Assembly: GCF_041929205.1 (NCBI RefSeq)
Contig: NZ_JBHFNT010000309.1
Length of the DNA stretch: 64,000 nt
Reading direction: 5' to 3' (one strand)
DNA from: Floridanema evergladense
GTDB lineage: Bacteria > Cyanobacteriota > Cyanobacteriia > Cyanobacteriales > Aerosakkonemataceae
Shown: piece by piece, positions 34,943 to 43,888 of the stretch
Layout: every line of letters starts with the position of its first letter
Numbering within the stretch: position 1 is the stretch's first letter
The notes under the pieces: model-generated
What the model was told of the DNA's origin: nothing
Database searches by the model: none
The model's input: the letters and a program-made list of their open reading frames with translations, nothing else
Program-made: the position numbers and the translations under genes

Positions 34943-37213
34943 ATGCCAAAGCAAATCATCATAGCTGAACAACATCGTATTGCTGCCGTATTTTCTGAAG
35001 ATCAAATTCAAGAATTAGTTGTTGCTACTGGAAATCACCAAGTAGGAGATATTTACCTTGGTGTAGTGGAAAATGTATTACCTGGGATTGATGCAGCTTT
35101 TGTAAATATTGGCGATCCAGAACGCAACGGATTTATTCACGTTTCCGACTTAGGCCCATTAAGATTAAAACGGACAGCAGGAGCAATTACCGAACTGTTA
35201 GCGCCACAACAAAAAGTCTTAGTCCAAGTAATGAAAGAGCCGACGGGGAATAAAGGCCCGCGACTCACTGGTAATATTACTTTGCCCGGTCGTTATTTAG
35301 TATTAATGCCCTTTGGCAGAGGGGTAAATTTATCAAGGCGAATTAAAAGTGAAAGCGAGCGCAATCGCCTGAGAGCCTTAGCAATTTTGTTAAAGCCACC
35401 GGGAATGGGTTTGTTGGTGCGAACTGAGGCAGAAAATAAGCCAGAAGAAGCGATTATTGAGGACTTAGAAGCGCTACAAAAACAATGGGAAGCGATTCAA
35501 CAAGAAGTAATTTCCAGTCGGGCTCCGGCTTTATTAAACCGGGATGATGACTTCGTGCAGCGCGTGTTACGCGATATGTATAGCGAAGATGTGAATCGAA
35601 TTGTGGTAGATTCTCACACTGGAGTGAAGCGAGTTAAGCAACATTTGATTAACTGGAGTGCTGGGAAGACACCACAAGGGGTTTTAATCGATCATCATCG
35701 CGATCGCTTACCCATCCTAGACTACTTCCGAGTCAATGCCGCAATCAGAGAAGCTCTTAAACCCAGAGTAGACTTACCTTCTGGTGGGTATATCATCATC
35801 GAGCCTACCGAAGCACTTACCGTAATTGACGTTAACTCCGGTTCTTTCACCCGTTCTGCGACAGCTAGAGAAACCGTGTTATGGACAAACTGCGAAGCCG
35901 CTACCGAAATCGCCCGTCAATTGAAACTACGGAATCTGGCTGGAGTAATCATCGTTGACTTTATTGATATGGACTCCAGGCGCGATCAGCTACAAGTCCT
36001 AGAGCATTTTAACAAAGCCCTAAAAGCAGATAAAGCCAGACCCCAAATTGCTCAACTGAGCGAACTTGGCTTAGTGGAACTGACTCGGAAACGCCAAGGT
36101 CAAAATATTTATGAATTATTTGGTCGTCCTTGTCCCACTTGTGGTGGTAACGGTCATATAGTCCATTTACCAGGGGAAAATATAGCTAGAGAACGGGAAA
36201 GTTACGATACAGAAGCTAAGAGATGGACAGATACAGGTAGTGAAGAAGCTGTCTCGCCTGTCTCACCCCGTCACCGCATTTCCATCCCATCTCCTGTAGG
36301 AAATGGAGAATCTAGAGATAGAGAACGCTTTTCAGAAAGAGAAACTCCTGTTTCATCGTTCAGAGATTATCCAACAGCCGAACCAAGTCGCGCACCTGTA
36401 AAGGAAATTAAGAACCCTGTATGGGAAGACAAAGGTTACGCAGACGATCTTGACCCTAATTCTGATTATCCAGATGCAGACTTGCTCAATCACCCCGACT
36501 TGAAAGATCGAGGCGGGTTGAATAATGCGCGTCGTCGTCGCCGTCGTCGTTTGGGGATTGGTGAAAGCGAGGAGATGAACAGAATGCCTGGAAATCCTGC
36601 ACCTTTTTCAGGGGCGAGTGAGTCTGGTTGGGTTCAGGAACAGGAACCGGAGATGTCTGCTCCTGCGCCGAAAACCTTCCCTACCCAGATTTCTAAGAAT
36701 CCCTCAATCATACAAAAAGGAATTCGTTTAGATTCTTCCGATCGCTACAATCGTCCGAGTAAAGAAGTTACACCTGCGGAAGTGATTTCTGTGGAAATGA
36801 CACCAGAGGAGCAGGATGTTTATGCCTTGATGGGTATATCACCTTTGCTGTTATTAGATCGGGAAGTAAAAAATCCAAAAACAGCGACGGTTGCTATTAA
36901 GTTACCAGGAGAATCTGATTCAGAATCTAATGATGATGCAGGGCGATCGCTAACAGAAAGTTACAACAAAAATGATGTAACAACTGAAGTTGAAACAGCC
37001 GATGATGAGCCGGAAAATTATCAGTTGGAACTGGACTTTTCTGAGCCTGCCACTGAAGAAGAGCAGATAATTGAATCTCCTGTTTTGGTGAGTATGGAGG
37101 AACCTGAAACTACTCCTGAAAGTAGCGAAAGTGAAAGTGAAACGGTTGATAATGGAGCGCGTCGCCGTCGTCGTCGTCGTTCCTCTTCTGTTGATACTGA
37201 TGGGGGAATTTAA
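34943..37213 (+). CDS. rne: Ribonuclease E/G
   Basis: Single-strand endoribonuclease central to mRNA decay and rRNA processing. 756 aa: an S1 domain within about 35-118; catalytic region with metal-binding D296 (VIDVNSG) and D339 (IIVDFIDM); and the Zn-link CPTC at 397-400. The non-catalytic half (about 420-756) is disordered and acidic with an internal arginine cluster (about 530) and the C-terminal RRRRRRSSS. That matches the arginine-rich nonapeptide through which cyanobacterial RNase E binds polynucleotide phosphorylase (established for the family). The linker near 430-450 (SPVSPRHRISIPSPV) looks like simple-sequence DNA. Confidence 0.95.
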   Translation: MPKQIIIAEQHRIAAVFSEDQIQELVVATGNHQVGDIYLGVVENVLPGIDAAFVNIGDPERNGFIHVSDLGPLRLKRTAGAITELLAPQQKVLVQVMKEPTGNKGPRLTGNITLPGRYLVLMPFGRGVNLSRRIKSESERNRLRALAILLKPPGMGLLVRTEAENKPEEAIIEDLEALQKQWEAIQQEVISSRAPALLNRDDDFVQRVLRDMYSEDVNRIVVDSHTGVKRVKQHLINWSAGKTPQGVLIDHHRDRLPILDYFRVNAAIREALKPRVDLPSGGYIIIEPTEALTVIDVNSGSFTRSATARETVLWTNCEAATEIARQLKLRNLAGVIIVDFIDMDSRRDQLQVLEHFNKALKADKARPQIAQLSELGLVELTRKRQGQNIYELFGRPCPTCGGNGHIVHLPGENIARERESYDTEAKRWTDTGSEEAVSPVSPRHRISIPSPVGNGESRDRERFSERETPVSSFRDYPTAEPSRAPVKEIKNPVWEDKGYADDLDPNSDYPDADLLNHPDLKDRGGLNNARRRRRRRLGIGESEEMNRMPGNPAPFSGASESGWVQEQEPEMSAPAPKTFPTQISKNPSIIQKGIRLDSSDRYNRPSKEVTPAEVISVEMTPEEQDVYALMGISPLLLLDREVKNPKTATVAIKLPGESDSESNDDAGRSLTESYNKNDVTTEVETADDEPENYQLELDFSEPATEEEQIIESPVLVSMEEPETTPESSESESETVDNGARRRRRRRSSSVDTDGGI

Positions 37214-37224
37214 CAAAGTTAATC

Positions 37225-37275
37225 ATTAGTCATTTGTCATTGGTGAAAGCTCTTACAAATGACAAGTGACTAATG
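37225..37275. terminator. Hairpin in the rne-rnhB spacer
   Basis: CATTAGTCATTTGTCATT and the complementary AAATGACAAGTGACTAATG flank a 12-nt loop in the 84-bp spacer. The arms are made of TTAGTCA/TGACTAA-like heptamers. It may separate the two transcripts or protect the rne 3' end. Confidence 0.65.
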
Positions 37276-37297
37276 ACTAATAACAATTCATCGCACT

Positions 37298-37900
37298 ATG
37301 AAGGAACCAGTCACTAGTATCTATTCATTAGCAAATTTAGTTGCTGGAGTTGATGAAGTAGGAAGAGGCTGTTTGTTTGGCCCAGTGGTAGCAGCAGCAG
37401 TCATCTTACCTGATGAGGCGCTCTTAGGATTGAAGAGTGCGGGAATTAAAGACAGCAAACAGTTAACTAATTTTGGTAGAAAAAAATTTGATTTAATGAT
37501 TCGTCAAACCGCTTTAGATTACCAAATTGGTTACTGTTCTGCGGCGGAAATTGACCAAATTAACATTTTCCAAGCTTCTTTGTTGGCAATGAAACGGGCT
37601 GTAACTAAACTAAAGTTATGCCCTAGTCTTTGTTTGGTGGATGGTAAATGGGCGATTCCCGGTCTGGAAATACCTCAACAGTCAATTATTAAGGGTGACG
37701 AGCAGATTTTGGCGATCGCAGCTGCCAGCATCATAGCTAAAGTATGGCGCGATGACCTCATCCTCCGTTTAGCTAAAAAATACCCCCACTATGGCTTAGA
37801 AGCCCACAAAGGCTACGGTACAGCCCGTCACCTTTTAGCATTAAAAGAACATGGCCCATCACGTCATCATCGCCGTTCTTTTCGTCCTTGTCGAGAGTAG
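37298..37900 (+). CDS. rnhB: Ribonuclease HII
   Basis: Removes ribonucleotides from DNA and RNA-DNA hybrids; cytosolic. 200 aa, normal length. The catalytic signature AGVDEVGRGCLFGPVVAAAV carries D19 and E20, and further active-site acids are in CLVDGKWAIPG and the IAKVWRDDL region (about 147-155). The HKGYGTARHLLALKEHGPSRHHRRSF tail is also characteristic. It follows rne by 84 bp on the same strand, a frequent cyanobacterial arrangement. Confidence 0.96.
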   Translation: MKEPVTSIYSLANLVAGVDEVGRGCLFGPVVAAAVILPDEALLGLKSAGIKDSKQLTNFGRKKFDLMIRQTALDYQIGYCSAAEIDQINIFQASLLAMKRAVTKLKLCPSLCLVDGKWAIPGLEIPQQSIIKGDEQILAIAAASIIAKVWRDDLILRLAKKYPHYGLEAHKGYGTARHLLALKEHGPSRHHRRSFRPCRE

Positions 37901-37910
37901 GGGACTGGGA

Positions 37911-38009
37911 CAAGGGAACAAGGGGACAAGGGCGATTTATGAGTTTTGAGTTATGAGTTTTAAGTTATTAATTCAAAACTTAAAACTCATAACTAACGAA
38001 GAGACAAGG
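37911..38009. repeat. Family D dispersed repeat, inverted copy
   Basis: Reverse complement of the family seen at 3691 and 21021: GGGACAAGGG at the start, then GAGTTTTAAGTTATTAATTC / AAAACTTAAAACTCATAACT, and ending AACGAAGAGACAAGG. It lies between converging rnhB and the DUF1997 gene, where its hairpin could act as a terminator. CTTCTGC-type heptamers follow at 38020-38050. Confidence 0.8.
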
Positions 38010-38051
38010 AGAATTGTTTACCTTCTGCCCTTCTGCTCTCTGCTCCTCTGC

Positions 38052-38627
38052 CTAATTCGCTGGCAAAACTCTAACTTCACCAGAAATATTGGCTTCGCTG
38101 CCTGTTTTTGCCCAATTAGCGTAATCTAGCAGGAGTTGTTGCATTAAGCGATGTTTGATTGTGAGTAATACGCTTTTGAGTAGACCGTTACCTGTGGTTT
38201 CTAGTAGTGGTTTGGGAGTCAACCAAAAGGGGGGCGGTAATTCTACTTGAACTTGTAAATCTGCTTTGCCTTTGAGGTAGGTAATGCCGTCAATTTGATG
38301 GGGAGAAAGTCGCCCTTTCAAATTTAAGGCAAAGCGTTGGTTAATGTATTCCACACCTCGAATTTGACAACGCATTGATTCTAAATGAACAGTACCATCG
38401 CTGTCTGCCCACACCCGCATATCTACTGTGGGCTGAATCATCAATGTTAAAAATGCCAGTGGGCGCATTTTTAGCCGAAATACTTCTTCGCTTAACTGTT
38501 CAATCCGATTTACATCAACTAAAGCTTGGACTAAACGTTTTGGTTGACGTAAATAATGTTGAATGGGTATCGGTTGCTGGGGAACAGCGATTTCCACTGA
38601 TTGGGAGGCATCAAATCGGGTGTGCAT
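38052..38627 (-). CDS. DUF1997 family protein
   Basis: 191 aa. Matches the DUF1997 family shared by cyanobacteria and plastids: RQPKRLVQALVDVNRIEQL (about 27-45), EVFRLKMRPLAFLTLMIQPTV (about 48-68), ESMRCQIRGVEYIN and a PPPFWLTPKPLLETTGNGLL segment. No membrane segment or signal peptide. Predicted beta-rich with a C-terminal helix; biochemical function unknown. It diverges from pheA. Confidence 0.88.
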   Translation of the reverse strand: MHTRFDASQSVEIAVPQQPIPIQHYLRQPKRLVQALVDVNRIEQLSEEVFRLKMRPLAFLTLMIQPTVDMRVWADSDGTVHLESMRCQIRGVEYINQRFALNLKGRLSPHQIDGITYLKGKADLQVQVELPPPFWLTPKPLLETTGNGLLKSVLLTIKHRLMQQLLLDYANWAKTGSEANISGEVRVLPAN

Positions 38628-38890
38628 GAGATGTTGGTAACAGAAGTTTACGCTGTACTACTACTTACTTAATTGTACGTTACAGTTCTTAAAAGTTCCG
38701 TGCAATTGCTTGTAACTTAAATTTGCATTTCAGCAGTGAAATTTAGCTTCTGATAGTAAACTGTTGAGAAACTATGTATGCTTATCATTACAAAAGTTTA
38801 CGAACTATTCCTCTCTAAAATGGCATAAGTCACCGGATAGAGTCTGTTGGAAATGCTGAGAAACGTTACAAAACTGAGATTTATTACTTT

Positions 38891-39781
38891 ATGAGTCTAT
38901 CAATTGCACACTTGGGGCCAACTGGTACTTACGCAGAAGCAGCTGCTTTGGCTTATTCTCAATGGTTAACTCAAGAAACTGGTCAGGAATCAATTTTGTG
39001 TTCTTACCCTAGCATTGCTCAAACTTTGGAAGCTGTGGCGAATGGGGAGGCTTGTTTGGGTGTAGTTCCCATTGAAAATTCTCTGGAAGGTAGCGTGACA
39101 ATGACAATGGATGCTTTGTGGCGATTCGATAATTTACAAATTCAACGATCGTTAGTTTTACCTATTGCTCATGCTTTATTATCTTGTGCCGAAGATTTGG
39201 CATTAATTCGAGCGATTTATTCTCATCCCCAAGCTTTAGCTCAATGTCAAGGTTGGATTGATAAGTTTTTACCTTTAGCGCAGTTAGTTCCGACTAATGC
39301 GACTACGGAAGCTTTACAACATTTAGAACAGGATAAAACAGCGGGTGCGATCGCTTCTCAACGCGCCGCTCAACTTTACAATTTACCAATTTTAGCTTGT
39401 CCAATTAATGATTATCCAGATAATCATACCAGGTTTTTGGTAGTAAGTTTAAATGCTGCTTCTGGTGGTACTCATACTTCTTTGGCTTTTAGTGTGCCAG
39501 CAAATGTACCAGGGGCTTTAGCTAAACTTTTACAAATATTTGCTAGTCGTAATATTAATCTTAGCCGGATTGAATCTCGTCCGACTAAGCGATCGCTCGG
39601 TGAATATTTATTTTTTATTGATATTGAAGCTGATGCTAACGATCCAGCAATCCAATCTGCAATAGCCGAATTAAAGCTGCATACGGAAACTTTAAAAATT
39701 TTTGGTAGTTATAAAGTTTTACCCATTAACTCAAACAATCAGGATGTAACAGACATTTTAAATCAAGAAACTTTTGAATGA
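38891..39781 (+). CDS. pheA: Prephenate dehydratase
   Basis: Converts prephenate to phenylpyruvate in phenylalanine synthesis; cytosolic. 296 aa monofunctional enzyme: catalytic domain from LGPTGTYAEAAAL (about 8-20), PIENSLEGSVTMTMD (about 61-75) and NHTRFLVVS (about 178-186); regulatory ACT domain about 200-280 with the phenylalanine-binding NLSRIESRPTKRSLGEYLFF. Complete. Its stop overlaps the next gene's ATG by 4 bp (ATGA at 39778-39781), implying coupled translation. Confidence 0.96.
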   Translation: MSLSIAHLGPTGTYAEAAALAYSQWLTQETGQESILCSYPSIAQTLEAVANGEACLGVVPIENSLEGSVTMTMDALWRFDNLQIQRSLVLPIAHALLSCAEDLALIRAIYSHPQALAQCQGWIDKFLPLAQLVPTNATTEALQHLEQDKTAGAIASQRAAQLYNLPILACPINDYPDNHTRFLVVSLNAASGGTHTSLAFSVPANVPGALAKLLQIFASRNINLSRIESRPTKRSLGEYLFFIDIEADANDPAIQSAIAELKLHTETLKIFGSYKVLPINSNNQDVTDILNQETFE

Positions 39782-41235
39782 TGAATATAGTCTTTCTCTC
39801 CATCCGAGAAAAGTTAATGTGGGAAAGAAAACTAATGTTAATCTTAGCTGCTCAAGGTATTCCCAATTTACCTGATTTAACCCAACCCAGTCAAATTATG
39901 CAGTTCGGGGGAGAAATACTGCGTTTATTTTTGATTTTAGTTGGTTTGGTTGGGGTGTTGGGAGTGGCGATCGCTCTTTTAAGTTTTTCGCTCTTTTCTT
40001 TACGAAAAGACGCACCAGAACCCGGAATTTTTATTGGCGAATGGGTAGTGCGTTACTCGGCTTTATTGCGGGGTTTACAACATACTGCTTTAGTGTTAAT
40101 TCTAGTAATAGTCGGCTTTTTTCTTTGTACAACTTTAGCGAATCGTTATCATTTTTGGGAACAAGGGAAAGTAACTCAAGTAGCAGCAAGTGTAGCTGGC
40201 GATCGATTAGAACAAACAGCACCTGAAGTACGTTACAGCATTCAAGAACCATTAAGTTACAACACGCAAGTAGGAAACAGAATAGTTAAAGTGCAGGAAA
40301 AAAGAACTGTGAACCGTTTATTAGCAATTAATGGTTCCCAAGTTCAAGTTAATATTATGCAAGCTTCCGATCCGCAAAAGAACGATCGCAACATTTATTT
40401 AGTAGACTTTGCCGCAGAATATCAAGTAATAAATCGCCTCAAAGATACTGATAATTTTGTCTTGGAAGTACCACCACCTAACGGCTATTCTTTACTGCAA
40501 AACTTTAAAGTAGAACAAAACGGAACTCGATTAGAACCAAATAATCCAGGTGAATATACCTTTCCCTTTCGCTTACTACCAAACACAGAAACTCGCTTTC
40601 GTGTCACCTACCAAGCCCAAGGAGGCCCTCGTTGGGTTTACAATGCCAATGGGCAATTACTTTCTAATTTTCGACTTTCTGTATTAGCTAATTTTCCTAA
40701 TGCAGATTTTGCCAGTGGTGTAGTTCCTACAGAAGCAAAAGTAGAGGGAAAAGGTACTCGTTTTACCTGGGTTTTTGATGATAATGTTTCTGTTCTCAAT
40801 CCCTTTGGCGTATTTACAGCAACGGGAACAATTCGCAATACAGGAATTCTCCCACGTTTACTATTATTAGCCCCAGCAATCTTTCTCTGGTGGTTGTTAT
40901 TATTGTATTTTTCAATTCCGATGCAATTAAAAGATGTAGCAATCACAGGGGGAATTTTCTTTGCTACGATTTTGGCTATAACTTATCTAAGTCGAATTAT
41001 AAATCCCCAGTTAGCTTGGGCGATCGCATCTCTCGTCCTCTTAACTCTAGCCTGGGGACTAGGAAGGAATCTAAGGGCATCTCTAGCAGCTTTCATCTGT
41101 ACTATTGCTGGGGCAGTTCTACCAATTTTAGGGTTAATAGTACCTTACAGTGGTTTAACCTTGAGCATAGCAGGATTGCTTTCCGCGATTTGGTTAGCTG
41201 TCTTAAACTGGTACGGCTGGTATCCGCTGAGGTAA
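39778..41235 (+). CDS. Cyanobacterial integral membrane protein of unknown function
   Basis: 485 aa. Two N-terminal hydrophobic segments (about 46-75 and 105-125), a soluble beta-rich region (about 130-365; for example DRNIYLVDFAAEYQVINRL) that probably faces the periplasm, then five or six C-terminal membrane segments (about 368-480). No catalytic motif recognised. The start overlaps pheA by 4 nt, so the two are co-transcribed; whether this has functional meaning is unclear. An internal ATG (residue 14) is an alternative start. It ends at a strong hairpin shared with the converging LON-domain gene. Confidence 0.8.
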   Translation: MMNIVFLSIREKLMWERKLMLILAAQGIPNLPDLTQPSQIMQFGGEILRLFLILVGLVGVLGVAIALLSFSLFSLRKDAPEPGIFIGEWVVRYSALLRGLQHTALVLILVIVGFFLCTTLANRYHFWEQGKVTQVAASVAGDRLEQTAPEVRYSIQEPLSYNTQVGNRIVKVQEKRTVNRLLAINGSQVQVNIMQASDPQKNDRNIYLVDFAAEYQVINRLKDTDNFVLEVPPPNGYSLLQNFKVEQNGTRLEPNNPGEYTFPFRLLPNTETRFRVTYQAQGGPRWVYNANGQLLSNFRLSVLANFPNADFASGVVPTEAKVEGKGTRFTWVFDDNVSVLNPFGVFTATGTIRNTGILPRLLLLAPAIFLWWLLLLYFSIPMQLKDVAITGGIFFATILAITYLSRIINPQLAWAIASLVLLTLAWGLGRNLRASLAAFICTIAGAVLPILGLIVPYSGLTLSIAGLLSAIWLAVLNWYGWYPLR

Positions 41236-41299
41236 ACTAAGTACGTTGTTGCGCTTCAGCGATAATGTGGCGCTTACGCGCAACAACGTACTTTAGTTT
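41234..41299. terminator. Long hairpin between converging genes
   Basis: AAACTAAGTACGTTGTTGCGC (41234-41254) pairs with GCGCAACAACGTACTTTAGTTT (41278-41299) with one bulged T, around a 23-nt loop. It lies between stops at 41235 and 41316 and probably terminates both directions. Confidence 0.8.
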
Positions 41300-41315
41300 C
41301 TACTTAAGTCGTCAA

Positions 41316-41957
41316 TTAGTCTTTTAAAGTATCTTTAAGCACAGTTCTAGCAGCTAAATGATTGCGAGTAGAAGTGAGAATTTCTGCTTCCCTTTCCAAC
41401 CGAGAGACAGTATCATCCATTTCTAACAACATCTGTTGTTCTGCTGGTACACCGTAGAGGTTACTAGCAACCCAATAAGACAACTCTCTTGGTAGAGAAG
41501 GAATATCATCGGGTAATTCAATATTTTGTTCTGTAAGCTTGGCGGAAAGGCGCACTACATCCCGCAGTAATTGTTCTACATTGGCTGCTAAAGAGTTCAA
41601 TTCCCTCTGGGGTGGTTGATCTTCAATCCATTCTACCAACCCAACTCGGTAAGGCTTTTCGCGCACGTATTCCAAAACTCGAAAACGTTGCTGCCCTAGA
41701 GTGAGTATTTTCATGCGGTCATCTGGTAATCTTTGAAAGCGGACGATTTCCGCACAGCAACCTACTGATGCTGGTTTACCGGATGGTTCCATTAGTAGTA
41801 CCCCAAAACGACGATCGCTCTCCAGAATCGTATTCATCATAATTCGGTAGCGAAACTCAAAAATATGCAGCGGTAGGGGTCTACCGGGAAACAAAACTAC
41901 TTCTGGTAGTGGGAATAAAGGAAGCTCTCGAACCGCGATCGAGGATGACGGTGGCAT
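41316..41957 (-). CDS. LON peptidase substrate-binding domain protein
   Basis: 213 aa from the ATG at 41957 (MPPSSSIAVRELPLFPLPEV), where the conserved family start lies. An upstream start at 42023 would add 22 unconserved residues. Contains only the N-terminal LON/PUA-like domain (LFPGRPLPLHIFEFRYR, then VGCCAEIVRFQRLPDDRMKI) and a helical C-terminus (LLEMDDTVSRLEREAEIL). The ATPase and protease domains are absent, as usual for this standalone family. Precise role unknown. It lies downstream of rpsJ at the end of the str cluster. Confidence 0.88.
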   Translation of the reverse strand: MPPSSSIAVRELPLFPLPEVVLFPGRPLPLHIFEFRYRIMMNTILESDRRFGVLLMEPSGKPASVGCCAEIVRFQRLPDDRMKILTLGQQRFRVLEYVREKPYRVGLVEWIEDQPPQRELNSLAANVEQLLRDVVRLSAKLTEQNIELPDDIPSLPRELSYWVASNLYGVPAEQQMLLEMDDTVSRLEREAEILTSTRNHLAARTVLKDTLKD

Positions 41958-42085
41958 AGTCACAGAGGGTAATGGCGTTTCTTTATTTACTTTAACTGAT
42001 CTAAACCACAAAACAGAAATCAAGTCAGCCTTTCAGAATTACTTCTAAAAGGCTATCTCAAGTGTGAGATGGAGAAAGAAACTGA

Positions 42086-42403
42086 TTACAGTTTGACTTC
42101 AATATCGACACCTGCTGGCAAATCAAGTTTCATCAAAGCATCAATAGTCTTAGAAGAAGGCTGATAGATATCAATAATCCGGCGATGAGTCCGAGTTTCA
42201 AAATGTTCTCTAGAATCTTTATCTACGTGAGGAGAACGCAAAACGCAGTAAATTTTCTTGCGTGTAGGTAGGGGAATTGGGCCAATAGCTGTAGCTTGTG
42301 TCCGATTTGCGGTGTCTACAATCTTTTCACAAGAGGTGTCAAGCAGACGACGGTCAAATGCTTTTAAACGAATGCGAATTTTTTGCTGCTGAATGGTTGC
42401 CAT
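42086..42403 (-). CDS. rpsJ: 30S ribosomal protein S10
   Basis: 105 aa, typical for S10. Signature KIRIRLKAFDRRLLDTSCEK at the N-terminus and the loop region GPIPLPTRKKIYCVLRSPHV, with DALMKLDLPAGVDIEVKL at the end. It is the last ribosomal gene of the rpsL-rpsG-fusA-tuf-rpsJ series, the usual cyanobacterial order. In transcription it also binds NusB in antitermination. Confidence 0.98.
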   Translation of the reverse strand: MATIQQQKIRIRLKAFDRRLLDTSCEKIVDTANRTQATAIGPIPLPTRKKIYCVLRSPHVDKDSREHFETRTHRRIIDIYQPSSKTIDALMKLDLPAGVDIEVKL

Positions 42404-42474
42404 TTTTTTAGTTTTCTAGGTTCTAAAGTAATTGTATGTTTTCAGTTAGACAGTTTTAGCAGGATGCTGAAGGA

Positions 42475-42513
42475 GCAGAAAAGTATTTTACCAAACTGGC
42501 AATACTTTTCTGC
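42475..42513 (-). terminator. Strong hairpin in the tuf-rpsJ spacer
   Basis: GCAGAAAAGTATT (42475-42487) and AATACTTTTCTGC (42501-42513) form a perfect 13-bp stem with a 13-nt loop, 24 bp after the tuf stop. There is no following U-run on the minus strand, so partial termination or RNA processing that raises tuf over rpsJ is more likely than full termination. Confidence 0.75.
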
Positions 42514-42536
42514 CCCTTGAGTAGTTTAAAAAGTGA

Positions 42537-43766
42537 CTACTTCAGAATTTTGGAAACAACGCCTGCACCGATGGTACGACCACCTTCACGGATCGCAAAG
42601 CGCATACCTTGTTCGATCGCGATCGCGTTGATCAACTCCACAGTCATTTTCACCCGGTCTCCTGGCATCACCATTTCTGCGGCGCTGCCATCATCTGCGG
42701 TAAAAGCTGCAATAGTTCCAGTTACGTCAGTTGTCCGTACATAGAACTGAGGACGGTAGCCAGGGAAGAAAGGAGTTTTCCGACCACCTTCTTTTTCGGT
42801 CAGAACGTACACTTCCCCCTCGAATTTAGTATGAGGCGTAATGGAACCAGGTTTAGCGATTACCATACCCCGTTCAATGTCGGCTTTTTGGATACCGCGA
42901 AGCAGTAGACCAGCGTTATCACCAGCCATACCTTCGTCAAGACTCTTCTTGAACATTTCAATCCCAGTCACAGTGGTATTGCGGGTATCTCTCAAGCCCA
43001 CTAATTCAACTGTATCGCCCACTTTGACCTTACCGCGTTCGATCCGACCTGTAGCCACAGTACCACGACCAGTAATCGAGAATACGTCTTCTACCGCCAT
43101 CAGGAACGGCTTGTCAATATCCCGTTCTGGAGTCGGAATGTAATCATCCACCGCATCCATTAGTTCGTAGATTTTATCTACCCACTCATTATCACCCTTT
43201 TGAGTTTTGGGGTTTGCGGTCATTGCTTCCAGCGCCTTCAGACCTGAGCCACGAATGATGGGTATATTGTCACCATCAAACTCGTATTCACTCAAAAGTT
43301 CGCGCAACTCTAATTCTACGAGTTCGAGGAGTTCCTCGTCATCTACCATGTCAACCTTGTTCAGAAAGATGACTAGCCGAGGTACACCTACCTGACGTGC
43401 TAATAGGATATGCTCCTTGGTTTGGGGCATAGCGCCATCGGTTGCTGCTACCACGAGAATCCCACCATCCATTTGGGCTGCACCAGTGATCATGTTTTTC
43501 ACATAGTCAGCGTGTCCGGGACAGTCTACGTGAGCGTAGTGACGATTTGCCGTTTCGTATTCTACGTGGGCTGTATTGATTGTGATCCCCCGTGCTTTTT
43601 CTTCGGGAGCCGCATCAATTTGGTCATAAGCCTTAGCTACTGCATTACCCAAGGCAGCCAAGGTCATAGTGATTGCTGCGGTTAAGGTAGTCTTGCCGTG
43701 GTCAACGTGACCGATCGTACCGATGTTAACGTGGGGTTTATTCCTTTCAAACTTTGCGCGTGCCAT
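42537..43766 (-). CDS. tuf: Elongation factor Tu
   Basis: Delivers aminoacyl-tRNA to the ribosome with GTP. 409 aa, the usual cyanobacterial length. GTP-binding motifs present: GHVDHGKTT (G1, about 18-26), DCPGHADYV (G3, about 80-88) and NKVD (G4, about 135-138). The switch I region contains the conserved RGITINTAHVEYE. Domains 2 and 3 are complete to the C-terminal GAGVVSKIL. It follows fusA with a 120-bp repeat-rich spacer. Confidence 0.99.
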   Translation of the reverse strand: MARAKFERNKPHVNIGTIGHVDHGKTTLTAAITMTLAALGNAVAKAYDQIDAAPEEKARGITINTAHVEYETANRHYAHVDCPGHADYVKNMITGAAQMDGGILVVAATDGAMPQTKEHILLARQVGVPRLVIFLNKVDMVDDEELLELVELELRELLSEYEFDGDNIPIIRGSGLKALEAMTANPKTQKGDNEWVDKIYELMDAVDDYIPTPERDIDKPFLMAVEDVFSITGRGTVATGRIERGKVKVGDTVELVGLRDTRNTTVTGIEMFKKSLDEGMAGDNAGLLLRGIQKADIERGMVIAKPGSITPHTKFEGEVYVLTEKEGGRKTPFFPGYRPQFYVRTTDVTGTIAAFTADDGSAAEMVMPGDRVKMTVELINAIAIEQGMRFAIREGGRTIGAGVVSKILK

Positions 43767-43799
43767 GAATTTAGATCTTCCTTTTTCCTAGTTATGCGA

Positions 43800-43888
43800 G
43801 AAGTAAGGTGTTGGGTGTTAGGGGTTGGGTGTTGGGGAAATTATCTTTTTCCTTATCCCTATCCCCTATCCCCTATCCCCTATCCCTT
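43800..43888. repeat. G-rich / CCCTATCC repeat element in the fusA-tuf spacer (family B relative)
   Basis: AGGTGTTGGGTGTTAGGGGT and GGGTGTTGGGG on one side, CCTTATCCCTATCCCCTATC units on the other. The TGTTAGGGGTT portion matches the family B elements within glsF (52644-52703) and panC/cmk (58257-58332). Here it is intergenic, ending at the fusA stop codon (43887). Confidence 0.7.

Noticed and set aside
36230..36300. A further in-frame repeat insertion in rne
   Set aside because: The CTGTCTCACCCCGTCACC stretch looks like simple sequence but has no second copy in the window, so I only note it in the rne entry.
40890..41240. 116-aa ORF in another frame of the membrane-protein gene
   Set aside because: Shadow of the real reading frame; composition is not that of a membrane protein or any family I know.
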